Shown: in pieces, positions 20,337 to 31,059 of the stretch | How positions within the stretch are numbered: position 1 is the stretch's first letter | Layout: each line of letters starts with the position of its first letter | DNA from: Heligmosomoides polygyrus polygyrus | Taxonomy: Eukaryota; Nematoda; Chromadorea; Rhabditida; Heligmosomidae | DNA: 64,000 nucleotides | Reading direction: 5' to 3' | NCBI GenBank assembly: GCA_947396885.1 | Contig: OX377204.1 | Location: 54,857,139 to 54,921,138 of the forward strand | Made by a program: the position numbers and the translations under genes | Notes under the pieces: generated by a model | Seen by the model: only the letters and a program-made list of their open reading frames with translations | The model's database searches: none | Told to the model about the DNA's origin: nothing

Positions 20337-20997
20337 AGAAGGAGTCTGGGTATTTTCTGCTATTTTGGCGCCCCTGATGTTTCCGCCCCTATTTTTTGAC
20401 GTGCTCCATGGCTAATCGCTTAGCCCGTTATTATAGAGTACGATTTTTTCCTTCTTCTTACGCTACAGGGCTATCCAGAATCAGATTTTATCCATTTCTA
20501 CCATCACTTTTCACTTCCGTGTTACACGTTTCTCTCCGCAGTAACAGCCTGATGCGGAAACTCAACAAAAAAGGAGGGGTCCAAGGAAAATTTAGTATCA
20601 CTTCCGAATTTTTCAAATTCACCTGCCCCAAAAAGAGAACACTCTTTGAAATTTTGTAAAACTTCCCACTTTCACGTTAAAATGCTTGAAGTTCATTTCC
20701 CGTACACTTGTCTAGCGCGTCGCGATTTCCATTTCATTGACAGCCAAAATGTTGTTCTCATGGAGTTATGCAGGTGTCGATGGTACAGCAAAACAGTTGT
20801 GAAAAACACACATCTTCAATTCGTTGTTTCAAATACGTAAGTAACGCAAGCGGGCATTGGGCCGGGTTCTCAATCTGCGCGCCTCGGCAATCTCGCGCGC
20901 CAAGGGCAATACCGCTCCCTGTTTGTTTTCCCGCCTCAGGCGTCCGATGGGCCTCTGGCCTAAAAATTCTTTAGTTTGTTGTCGCCTGTGCCTTGCC

Positions 20998-21376
20998 GGA
21001 CGGTCGCTCCGTCCGTGTACTCGTCGTCGCCTGCGCCTAGGAGGACGGTCGCTCCGTCCGTGAGTTTGTTGTCGCTTGCATTCGGCTGGACGGTCGCTCC
21101 GTCCGTTGGTTTGGTCGCCTACTCTCTACTGGACGGTCGCTCCGTCCGAAATTTGTTTGTCTCTGTGCCCTGCTGGACGGTCGCTCCGTCCGAAGTTGAC
21201 GCCTGCTTCTTGTCAGACGGTCGCTACGACCGTAGCTTGGTTGTCTCCTGCACTTAGAAGGACGGTCGCCCCGTCCGTGATTTTGTCTGTAGTTTCCTGC
21301 GCACAGTGGGACGGTCTCTCCGACCAAGGGTCTCTTTTTCTTGTCTCCTACGCATAGTGGGACGGTCGCTCCGTCC
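20998..21376. repeat. Array of nine GGACGG-TCGCT-CCGTCC hairpins, about 45 bp period
   Basis: The 17 bp palindrome GGACGGTCGCTCCGTCC, or a close variant, starts at 20998, 21043, 21088, 21131, 21175, 21215, 21260, 21309 and 21360. The 23-34 bp between units are variable but often begin GT or GA and contain TTGTCGCCTGC-like words. Unit 6 (AGACGGTCGCTACGACCG) loses the standard pairing but gains an alternative CGGTCG/CGACCG stem. An AATAAA word follows at 21438. It may be a structured non-coding transcript, part of an LTR or a plain satellite; nothing decides between these. Confidence 0.85.
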
Positions 21377-22255
21377 GTATTCTGTTGTTCGACTAACTCT
21401 TAGTTAGCTGAGTTTTGTGTTCGTTGTTCACTTTACTAATAAATCGTGTTCTGTGACTGCCTCCTTCAGTCGTTGGGTCGCACGCGGATAGAAACCGCTA
21501 TACGTAGCATTCACAATATACCAAATAAAACGAGCCAGACGAGTTCATAACGCATTCCTTTCTTTGACAAAACATGAACTGCTGTCTTTTTACCCATAAA
21601 ATAAACCTTATATCACAATTTTTATTTGCAAAGTGAGAAATTTATATAACCTCAAATAGTGTTCACTTTTGGGACAGGTGAATCGATCGATCACTATCGA
21701 AGAAAGCAATGCTAAATTATCCCTGGACAAAAAATTTACCCCTTCAGAAAGTCTTTAGCTAGGGTATAAGGAGCTTGCTTCATTTAAGATGTTCAGTCTG
21801 AATTCAAACGCGTTAAGGATGCTTAGAAGACGACTCAGCTTGATTTGAAATGTGTCGAGTTTGACAGAGTACGGTATATATGTATATATTATCATCTATA
21901 TATCAACATACTTCCACTCCTAACCATCAGCTAACGCCACTTCATATTACAGCCATAAGAACTGCGACATCTCTCTCTCTCTCTTCTCTCGCCGACTGTG
22001 AGTGTGCAATGATCCCAAAATGCATAGAGCAAACTTCTCAATGTTCAGAATTGAAGGATTGAGGATTCATGCTGCCGTGTCTCGCGTTCTTGCTTGCTCT
22101 TCTTCTGATGCTACAGGTAGATTCTGGTGGTGTTATTGCACAGCATGTGTTTCCTTCATTGTTTAAGGCGCACAACTTTGTGCAGTAAATAATAGTAATG
22201 ACAATTATATAATCGAGGCGCGCAGAAAGGATGAAGGCTAATAATAAATAGCATA
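21377..22255. other. Non-coding stretch, nothing recognised apart from AATAAA at 21438
   Basis: AT-rich sequence with a short CT microsatellite (CTCTCTCTCTCT near 21971). No family motif in any frame. Confidence 0.4.
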
Positions 22256-22261
22256 TTGCGT

Positions 22262-22901
22262 ATCAGATGTTGCAACACCAACCTCTTCGAGCTATGTAAC
22301 CACACTCGCAAGGTTCTTATTCGCATTGGCGGGTTCCTTTACTCTAAGGTACCTAAAGCATCGATAAGAAATAAATACCTGGGTCTTCACACATTCGCTT
22401 CTCGCAGGAAAATCTTTGATATTTGTAGGGTTTATAAGTTAATCCACTACTCGCGCTTCGGAGGCTCTAAATTCTTTAATCTGCGTGCTTCTCAAACTAA
22501 GGGAAGCCGGAGAAGATTATCGTCAGTCGGCCTAGGAGTAAGTTGAAGGTGGCGCTTTTTCCTCATAGGGCAGCCAGCGCATACCTGAAGGCGACGAGAT
22601 GTATGCCGTCCTCATTTTCCCTAGGTCAGCTTGAGCGATCTGTTAAGAAGTCGCAGTTGAGTTACGAAGTTTAACACTTTGCAGTCTTGCCGGCTTATTT
22701 GGTTTGGCTAAACAGGCTTTTCATTCATGCCCTAATAGTCACAGATCTGACACTGCTTTGACTTGCTCTGTGTGTATCATCATTTTGTTGCTTTGCATTT
22801 GTTCGATTCGCTTTAGGTGTTTCTTCATGTTGCTCTGTTGTTGTAATACTATTTTCTGACGTTTGCGCTTATCGCGAATGTATTGAATAAATAAATAAAT
22901 A
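22262..22901 (+). pseudogene. CR1-like LINE 3' fragment, 5'-truncated
   Basis: The plus frame carries HTRKVLIRIGGFLYSK, SIRNKYLGLHTFASRRKIFD and YKLIHYSRFGGSKFFNLRAS. It matches position by position the C-terminal region of the LINE at 38690-39056 (FTRKLWIRI, RNKIFNLRTLSYRRRK, YKLINGM). After a frameshift the end is PHRAASAYLKATR and LGQLERSVKK. The copy ends in AATAAATAAATAAAT, the same tail type as the longer copy. It lies directly downstream of the unrecognised minus-strand gene at 22977-23846. Confidence 0.8.
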
Positions 22902-22976
22902 TGTCAAGCAGCTCGACAACGACACTGCTGACACACCCATGTCATGGATGACGAGGACAGTGAAACGTAAACGTAC

Positions 22977-23846
22977 CGAGCAGGAGGGTTGCGACTGTGA
23001 CTGCGGATCGACAGGATGCGGAAGGTCGGGGATACAGTTATTGGCGGAGCTAAGGCCACTTTGGCTCGAGAGCGGTGGTGGCACGGGAACCTGAAGAACG
23101 GTAGCATGGAAGAGCTACTACTGTTCTGCTACATTTATTTGCATACGACGTTGCTTTAAGCGACGTAATTAACTCGTTAGTATACTTAATGGGGAGACCT
23201 GATTCAACAGCCGTTCAACGCTAAAATGACACTAGGTATTCAATACCAAATGAAACACGACAGCGTACCTCTGGCAGATCACCTAGGCCAAACGGATCTG
23301 CAATGGAAACGAGTTGAACTGGATCAGGGAGGCTTGGAAGGTTATCAACAGTAACTGACGATGGAGTAGGAGAACCTAGAAGATGCAAATGTTGTAATCG
23401 ATGGGAGCTCGTGAACTGGATACAGGACGGTGTTACTGCTAGAACAGTGATAAGTGATCCTCCTCCATTCTTTAGTTCGAGAGCAATGGAATGGAGGATG
23501 CTACATAACGATATCACCTCTGAAAGAAGGCATAGCGGCATTTTTCAGTTAACTCTTAATTTCATCGTCCGCAGCTGCTTTCCCAGGAGTCCAATACCTA
23601 ACGCAGACATTGGGACTACTCAGGCAGAATGGTGACGCAGCGCTATATAAAAGGCATAAGAACATCCCACGTTCAGCATCTAGTGAAGAACGCACTCGCC
23701 CTAAATGGCCCGCCACCGATTTTGTATTCAGACGTGTCTAACTAACCTCTTTCTGCGCGAATTGAAGTGTTGTCTGGTTCGGGTGGATTATCGCCGACGT
23801 CAAGGTTTGCGTTCGAAGGAGCTCTAGAACATGTTCCTTGTTCCAT
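22977..23846 (-). CDS. Predicted host gene, three exons, product not recognised
   Basis: Three minus-strand exons fit GT-AG rules and phase. Exon 1 is 23747-23846 (ATG, 33 codons plus one base; MEQGTCSRAPSNANLDVGDN, donor GTTAGT). Exon 2 is 23269-23519 (acceptor TTTCAG, 83 codons plus two leading bases; includes CSILHSIALELKNGGGSLIT and DPVQLVSIADPFGLGDLPE, donor GTACGC). Exon 3 is 22977-23090 (acceptor TTCTTCAG; VPVPPPLSSQSGLSSANN, donor GTACGT). The junction phases 1+2 and 0+0 agree. The product is Ser/Pro-rich with one hydrophobic alpha/beta-like stretch, and I recognise no family. Downstream exons, if any, lie left of the LINE fragment at 22262-22901. A further possible upstream exon is 23863-23957 (AGG-acceptor GCTTGCAG, donor GTACGT), but its phase does not fit exon 1. 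Confidence 0.5.
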
Positions 23847-25095
23847 CGCAAGCAGTCAAAGGAAATCGCTGCCGACTTCCACGTACCTGGGAAGATGATC
23901 TTCGGGAATCTGCTCAGCCATCAAGTTCCTGCCTTCGCTTTGCACGAGCGATTCTGTTGGCCTCTTGTTGTTGAGCCCTGCAAGCGCACATAAGATAAAA
24001 CTCTTCTATTAAAAATGATATTCGAATATCTGTGATTGACGAGGTCTGCTATATATTCAATCCACCAATCACTTTAAGTTTCACTTTAACGCTCCGTTAA
24101 AGGAGTTACTTTCGAAGTAACACGATTTGAGGAATAGGAACCAAAGCCACCTAAGTTTCTGACTAGGTACCTCTAACGATAAGTGGAACGAAATTTACGG
24201 TTTAATTGCGCTTAAGAATACCATAAGTAGTACGGCAACTGGATAAAACACAATCATCCTCATGCATTGTTAGAAACGCTGGGTCTAGTTGCTCATCTTT
24301 ATAGCTTGTTTGCTAATATCACTGAATTTAATACTTTAATAATAGCGATATCTAGAACTTTCACCGCGAAGAACTTCGTTACACATAAGCACTTCTAGCC
24401 CTCACAAGCCTTGTTTTTTCTCGACTCGTACACATATACACATACATATACATGCTAGTATTCTTCGGGGTGCGTTTCGGCAAGTTCGGCTCCTATGGAA
24501 GTAATACCGAGAGGAACCGTAATGTAGCAGGTTGGTCGCCTTGATCTCATCGGAAATAAGACCGAACTTCTTGGTGCTTCCTGTTCTTGAGTTGCTCGAA
24601 AGTGATTTTTTAGCTCACTCGGAATCACAGTTATACTGAACTCTAAGCAACTCTAAGCATGCAGTGCAGATTAACCCGCATGAGTGGTTCTTGTGTGGGT
24701 ATTAGCACCTCTTTAACAGTTTTAGGAACAGCTCTATGAAATATAGTCCAAGCACCGTGTTGACAGGAAGATACAGTAGCGTTTGCTTGCGTATGAAGCT
24801 GTGGTTACACGGTTTATGGGACCAACAAGCAGGCTACAATGGTCTCCAATATTTCTCCTCTTTAGAAAGTGGTACTTCGATTGCCGCAGCACAATTAAGA
24901 GAATAGGGTAAATTGTGTGTTCCAGCACCTCTGTTATAGACCACATCCGTTCACAGTAGGATGAAAAAAGGAAAGCAACGGTTCATTTGCCTAGAAAACA
25001 ATGCAGATTAAGAGCATAGTATCCTGATGCCAGCCAACTTTTCCAAAGGCCAATGTCGCATAATAAGCACCCACAGGCCCGAACAAAGGAGGAAC
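23847..25095. other. Intergenic, nothing recognised
   Basis: A possible short exon at 23863-23957 is mentioned with the neighbouring gene. The rest is AT-rich, with a CACATATACACATACATATA microsatellite near 24440. Likely holds the cox16-like gene's 3' region and the neighbour's promoter. Confidence 0.4.
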
Positions 25096-25576
25096 TCACT
25101 TCACTCTTAAGTAATCACTGATATCCTCGGCCTCGCGGGGCCCTCGTATATTCTCCCAGTTCTCTGTGTCGATGACAGCTACTTCCTGAACAAAAAGTCA
25201 GTCGTCACCAATGAACATTGTACAAAACTATGGCAACTACCTTGTAGACGCTATCGACGGTCACGTTCTTGCGAAGCCGAACTCCGCTCTTCTCAAGATC
25301 AGTTTTCTAGAAAAAGAAACGAGTTCACACTAGGAAGAAAACCAAGCGCATCGGTTTGGCATAGCAAACATGTTAGTGCAAGCAGCAGGGTCACTCAGCG
25401 CGAGCACGAAATGATCACAGTAAACGAACCAGATGCTCAAGGTTGGTGTCCTGGAGTTTGAGTTTGCGAAAATCGAACCGAACTTGTTGGAAGTAATGCA
25501 GGCCGTACGCGCCACCAAGGACTATCGTGAAAAATGGCAACCCAACGCGAAAGAATTTGAGATTCCGACTTGACAT
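25096..25576 (-). CDS. cox16: COX16-like cytochrome c oxidase assembly factor
   Basis: Three exons give a complete 100-residue protein. Exon 1 is 25430-25576 (ATG at 25574-25576, 49 codons), exon 2 is 25241-25306 (22 codons) and exon 3 is 25096-25185 (29 codons plus TGA). All junctions are phase 0. Acceptors TTTCTAG and TTGTTCAG and the GTAGTTG donor are good; the first donor, GTTCGT, is weak. Exon 1 has a basic start, one membrane segment (VGLPFFTIVLGGAYGLHYF) and QVRFDFRK. Exon 3 carries ENWENIRGPREAED, matching the D/N-W-x-N-I-R-G-P-R-x-x-E-D block of COX16. Members are small inner-membrane proteins that help build complex IV, around the COX2 module. Length and layout fit the family. The second intron is 55 bp, typical for nematodes. 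Confidence 0.9.
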
Positions 25577-27223
25577 CAACCGGAAACCTAAAACTGCGCG
25601 ATAACCCACACACGAACAATGAGGCACTGTGATCGACGATGCACATCAGAATTCAAGAGGGAGAGCAAAAATACATAGAATGATGGAGAGTGAAGATAAT
25701 GACGGCAAGTCAGGGGGGGGGGGGGTCGGAGGACCTCTCTCATGTCAGAGAAGCACTAAAGCAGCGGTAGCCAGGAAGTACGAAGCACAAGCCTTTAACA
25801 ACGTCGAGCACCGTAAACCAGGGTGGGGGGGGGGGATCCCGGCATCGCCTTTAGGGCAACAACGACTCTCGATCCATGCGTTTCCTTGCGCTGCTCTGCG
25901 CAATTCTAAAGAAAAGCTTCTAAGTAATGAGTCCGGGTTGCTCTCAATGAGTGCGTGAAGAGCACTTTTAAATACGTTCATTAGCACAGCTTACAATCTA
26001 TTTTTCGCGTCGACGTGCTTAGCTAAGCGTTCCTTTCCTTCATTTTCGACATTTTCTTACTCAACAATTTGGTCATAGAGAATAACGGATTCTGATATGG
26101 ATCCTCTAGTCTCGACTAGGTACGTCTTCGCAATCCTAGGTTGCTCGTAGAACGATTGAAAACAGCGCAACCAATCCGAAGTCGCTACTTGCAACCGCAA
26201 ACATTGGGATTCGGGCCCGATCGCTAACAAGGAATGCTCTAGGCCGACTTCTACACCTGGAGGAGCAAGGGAAGGAACTCCAGGATGTGTCCAGTGCTGA
26301 TAAAGAGATGCGGTAGATGGACCACAGCCTGCAAAATACCCGTGCACCAAAGGATCCTAGTGTAGCAAGAAAGTAGACCTCAAAATGACCGAGTTTTCCG
26401 TACCCGCTCGATTTCCCGGAGTCGGACCTTGACCTTGTCATTTAAACCAGAATGCTGGCAACGACGGTACAATATTGGTTGGCGAGCAACCCTTGGGAAT
26501 CTCAAGCTGGGATGAGATGGAGCTCATCCCAGTTTGACCATCAGAGAAAAGCCCGTAAGATATCATGCGGGAAATATAAAAATGTCACTGCGCCCGCATG
26601 TAGGGTTTCTGGACTAAATCCGCTTGGACACCGACTTCCAACCTAATGACGGACATGTTTGATCCACATCCAGCAAACGTCTCTACATGCAAACTCCATC
26701 ACTTCAGTGATGCTCTGCACTGGTGTAATCTGCGTCGTCTACACGTCCTGCACACCCCACCAATCCCTAGCTAGAGGTCGAGTCCCTTTTAAGGTGGACT
26801 ACGTGAAGTTGGGTGATTTTGGATCTACCAGGAGCGGAGGGAGTGGATTACCCTACAGCAGTGCCACAAATACCGCAAAATTCTGCAACTTCTCCCGTGC
26901 TGATGTGATGGGCCCTTGAGCTGGGTAGCAGTGAAGCACTCCTAGCCCGAAGGGACATTGTTCTCCCCATATGTAGGTGGACACATATCGAATCTAGATG
27001 GTGCTTCCGCCAACGAGTCACTGTGACATTCCCTCCTTCCATTGGTCAGCTGCGGCAGAGTTGAAAAATGACGATATGGCATCGGTAGAAAGACAATACC
27101 AAGCTAGCCACCGAGAACGTAGTGGCTTTGAAATTTTCTGGTAGAAAACCACCGCCGAATGAGCCCATTCGGTTTTTAGCGGGTGGCAGTCCCTCCGTCT
27201 ACTGGCCATGAGTTGCATATTTG
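25577..27223. other. Intergenic or intronic, nothing firm
   Basis: Contains G homopolymers near 25715 and 25826 and a perfect 10 bp-stem hairpin CTGGGATGAG-ATGGAG-CTCATCCCAG at 26507-26532. Open frames at 26057-26441 and 26659-27042 show no domain. Confidence 0.4.
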
Positions 27224-27367
27224 CTATCCTCCAACGTAGTCCACAACGTGTTCTTCAATGCGGTGTTCCTTAAAAAGCTCGTCAGAATGGAAACGCTCTC
27301 GACATACTGGACAGACACGTTCGGCGACTGATCCAACAGCACTGGCAGCCTGCCCACTCACTTCCAG
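27224..27367 (-). CDS. C2H2 zinc-finger exon, gene incomplete
   Basis: One minus-strand frame open between a TAG at 27368-27370 and a TAG at 27224-27226 reads VAERVCPVCRERFHSDELFK followed by EHRIEEHVVDY. C-x2-C-x12-H-x4-H is a classical zinc finger, with the conserved F and L in place. A possible acceptor, GTTGAGTAG, lies just before the frame. Neighbouring exons were not identified, so this may be one exon of a host DNA- or RNA-binding protein, or a fragment carried by a mobile element. It lies upstream of the cox16-like gene on the same strand. Confidence 0.45.
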   Translation of the reverse strand: MEVSGQAASAVGSVAERVCPVCRERFHSDELFKEHRIEEHVVDYVGG

Positions 27368-27734
27368 CTACTCAACATGCAGTTGTGCGTCGTCCTGTGG
27401 TGATCTTCCTATCGCAGCTCTATGTTGGACTTCTCAGATCCAGCTTTCAGGCAGTGTCGAACTGTATGACCTTTTCTCCTGAAAAATCGACCCCCCCCCC
27501 CCTCCCCGAACCAGCACTCTTGCGCACTTTTGCTATTTTACGCCTCTGAACGCTTCGTCTCCTTTTCGATTTACGTCTTTATGCTTCTTGACAGCTTCCC
27601 TCGCATATAACTGCTTTGCGACCTGTTTATTTACTATTTGTAATCTATTGTAATTCTATTTGTAATGTAATTATAGAAAAAGACTGAAGGTTAATCAGAA
27701 ATACGAGATCTGCTTATAAACGTATATAGACGCG

Positions 27735-28170
27735 TCCAGAAAAGTCACATTGCGAGGCTCCTCAGTGAGCTGTGAACACGAGCGACCTTTTGAAATGCTT
27801 AACACCGGATACACTGGCACTAGTACACCGCACGGCGTAGCACAGGAGCAAGTGCAGATCAGGGAGCGAGAAGCAGCCAGGGATGACTGGAGCTGGGCAG
27901 TTGCGCTGCAGGACCAGCTGCTGCGAGCAGGAGCAGATGAGCGTTGCATCAGCAGCAGCTGTCCCGAGGCTCACGCTGGCTGGCACTGCAGCGATGCCGA
28001 CTCGACGGTTCTGGAGGTGGAGAGTCCGGCTCGGCACAACTGCCACCCGTGGCGGATTCCACCTGCGGCGGCGCTGCGGCACCGATTGGAGCGCGCCTGC
28101 CGTTGAGGACGGAGCAGCAGCCAGCACAGGCGAGGCCTTCTTCCAGAAGCAGGGCCAAGTTTGAGGCTGA
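27735..28170 (+). other. GC-rich coding-like stretch, not recognised
   Basis: A 118-codon plus frame (27750-28106) contains VAQEQVQIREREAARDDWSW and ALQDQLLRAGADER. The local GC content is clearly higher than the flanks and the minus strand is also open, which weakens the call. No domain is visible. It could be an exon or an element fragment with CAGCAGCAGCTG repeats. Confidence 0.25.
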
Positions 28171-29017
28171 GGTGCGGGAATCAGGGGTTGATCGTACCGC
28201 GACCTCTTTTTTTTTTTGGGGGGGGGAGGGGAAGCATCGCACTCTCTCTTGATTTTGGCAGAGGATTGTATAGGTGTTGTTTCTACCCCCTAATAGGTTT
28301 TTCTTGTCAGGTGTCGCATTGAAGAGAATGGGGCGAAGTCTCGTTCACAGAGTGAGACATGTTATAACTACCGAATGGAATCCTTTAAGTTTTGAATGTT
28401 GGTTGTTCCACAGCGAAAAATAAAGATTTTCATCATTTTTGCAGATTTTTCTAGGATATCATGGAGACGACAGTTTTCTACCTGCAGGAGCGACATCTGT
28501 GTCCAAAATTTCTATAAAATTTCGGGTGTTAACTACGTGTCATACGGCAGAAAAACCACGCTTCTCCACTGGGGTGATCATCATGTTTAGGGGGTCGTAT
28601 TCAAAATTCACATTTTTTATGAAACTAAAATTGTTTTCTATCTGAAGCAAACCACCTATACAGTTAAAATTCTGAAAATTCTGCCACAGAACATTTCTAA
28701 CCTTGATCAATACATGGTGAGAAATCATGATTTTCTGAATTGAGAGGGTTGGATCGACATCCGGTCGATCTTGAACAAACGTCGTTGGAGCGGTAAAATT
28801 GGACGTTCACAAAAATGATTATAAGACCCTAATTCGAAAAAGCCATTGCCTTCATAGAAAATAGGAGTAAAATGGTTATTCACCGTATAAAAAAGAGCCC
28901 TCAAGAAAGAGCTCTTCATGCGGGAGGGGAGAGGGTCGACTTATGGTCCATTTTTGCCGAAAATCGACCAGAAACAGTCCACATCGCCGCGCATGAAGAC
29001 CTCTTTTTTGATAATTA
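28171..29017. other. Non-coding, poly-T/poly-G run, nothing recognised
   Basis: A T11-G8 run near 28207-28226 begins the stretch. The remainder is AT-rich with short overlapping open frames on both strands and no motif. Confidence 0.4.
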
Positions 29018-29060
29018 TCCTACTATATATGAGTGAGAACGGTCGTTTGTCTGTGTGTGG
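29018..29060 (+). other. Helitron-like 5' terminus motif
   Basis: TCCTACTATATATGAGTGAG followed by GTTTGTCTGTGTGTGGG resembles the TCCTACTA-TATA plus simple-repeat starts of animal Helitrons. A second copy of the motif occurs at 55316. The match is by memory of the family ends, and no matching 3' hairpin was found before the RTE copy at 29086. Confidence 0.35.
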
Positions 29061-29085
29061 GCGAGTGTGTTTGTTTGTTTGCACA

Positions 29086-30746
29086 GACAGGTAGCGTGTG
29101 AAGAGGCCGGCCAAGGTGTTGGTGAGCGTTGGTAGGAGATTCTTCAGGTGTTCAGGTGGGATCCAGTCGGAACCGGGTGCTGTACGTTTTTTCACCGACG
29201 AGATGGCGTGTCGGATCTCGGAAGGGAGAACAGAGGGGACGACGTATCCATCCTGCGAAAGATGGCATGGGGCAGGTGGACGTGGCTATCGAAGAGATCG
29301 GAGTAGAAGTCGAGGATGACCTTCTCCATGGTCCTTCTGGAAGAGATGATGGTTCCGTGAGGACGTCGGGGAGCGGTCATCTTGGTTTTGAAGTTGGCGA
29401 AATTCCGGCGGGCATTGCGGATGCTCAACCCTGCCTCTGCTGCTTCAGCCAACACTTCCGCCCTTGCATCCTTGAGATCTTCCTTTATCGCCGCTCTGCA
29501 TTGCTTCGCAAGCTCAGACGTCAGGTGGTAGTTGCCTGACGCTTGTGCTGTTCCACGCTGGCGTATAAGGTCGAAAGTTTTCGGAAACAGGCGTCTCTTG
29601 GCGGTCTCCAAGCTCTCGGCTCCCTTAGCAATAACGTGGAGAGGGTGCACGAAGCGGTCGTATCCTCATCGACGTTGTCCATGACGGCATCTTCCCAAAA
29701 GCCGGCAAGAGAGGTGTAGAGGTCTCAGTTGATTGCCGTTCTGGGATTCCTGTTCTTGAACTTTGCGGCCTTCTCTCCTTGACGCGAAAAACGGAACCTC
29801 GCGCGAAGGAAGCGGTGGTCCGATCCCGTGTAGAACTTGGGGAAAACGGAAACGTCGGTCAGGCAATACTTGCCGTTGAAGATGATGTGGACGATCTCGT
29901 TGTGGAACTGGCCACTGAGAGATTCCCAGGTTCATCGTAGGGAGAGAGGCTTCTGGAACTGTATTTCCATGGATGGTCTTGGTCGACATGGTAAACTCAG
30001 ACAGCCTTTCACCTTGCTCGTTCCACTCCAAACCGTGGGTTCCGATGTGAAGTTCTTCTGGCGACCTTCGCGGTCCGATCTTGGCGTTGATGTTGCCGAC
30101 GATCACCTTGTAGAAGGTGTGATCTTCCTTATAGAACTTTTCCAGCTCCACGTAGAAGGCTTCGACCTCTTCGTCGTCGTAGTAGTCCTTCTCAATTTGC
30201 GCAGCCTGGTTTTGAGATTTTAGCAGCCTCTCCATACTCGTCCTTCCCATCGCTGCCGAAATGGGGGCTCTTTCAGGGTTCGGGGAATGAGGCCCTTTAG
30301 TGCTGCTGTGTTTGACTCCAGTACACACGGTAGCTAGTCAGGCTCTGTCGTGCCGGCGAGGAACTCCGAGCAGCCAGCCAGACTGCCCGAAGGGACGGGG
30401 CGAGACTTTTGAGGCGGCCTCGAATCGCCTTACGATGCACTCCCAGTCTACCGAGTGGAAGCTTTTGGCCGAGCCGACACAGTTACAATCCGCACAGCCA
30501 CGGACACATCCACGCATCCTGTGCATGAACATGCCGCTCCCACGCACAAGGAATGCGTCGACCCAACACAGCAGGAGCAAGGAGTCCATCTCCTGCATTC
30601 CACCTGCATCTCTGGTCAGTACGCGGTCGCATTAGGTTCGCGTTTCATTCTCCTAGCCATCACCCGGGGACGCACCACGTGGTCCTGTGACAAGCGGCCC
30701 GAGACACCCCTTAAAAAGACATCGAAGGCTCTCTATCGAGGGAGAT
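29086..30746 (-). mobile_element. RTE retrotransposon, copy 3 (5' part, internally deleted)
   Basis: Opposite to the usual 5' truncation, this copy keeps the 5' end (hairpin region and CTCGATAGAG near 30735) and lacks the RT core and 3' tail. It contains the late endonuclease region ([20 protein letters not shown], then KIGPRRSPEELHIGTHGLEW) and the linker before RT (AKRRLFPKTFDLI, EAGLSIRNARRNFANFKTK). It stops inside the KKRTAPGSDWIPPEHLKNLL region near 29180. The N-terminal half of the endonuclease is deleted between 30184 and 30190 relative to copy 1. Frameshifts separate the pieces. The left breakpoint at 29086 abuts a Helitron-like motif. Confidence 0.88.
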
Positions 30747-31059
30747 TTTATGGAATATTAGATATATATGACTCGTATAAACTAAAATTTGGTACTGCTA
30801 TTGGATTTAATGCTTCTGTAAATTGGAAGAAGAATAAAACAAGCGTTCCGCACAATAGCCTCAACATAGTATGCAAAATTTAGCTTATGATCAAGAAAAA
30901 GGTTCTGAGGTCGAGAACATCATACACAGAGCGGACCACATAATTGTAGACTTTGTAAGTCATACTAGGCTAATTTCCAAGGTGGAGAATGGAACTTTAG
31001 GAGAGATTCAGAGGTATCTTCCATGTGTTAGCCCGGCTCACCGGCTCACCATTGAATAT
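30747..31059. other. AT-rich sequence, nothing recognised
   Basis: May be the 3' part of the neighbouring LINE, but no motif supports it. Confidence 0.35.

Noticed and set aside
19908..20415. Overlapping 160-codon proteins
   Set aside because: All three frames are open because the 41 bp unit lacks stops; the peptides are pure repeat products.
20998..21376. CRISPR array (regular palindromic repeats with variable spacers)
   Set aside because: The surroundings are clearly nuclear animal DNA, spacers share words with each other, repeats are only 17 bp and no cas genes exist.
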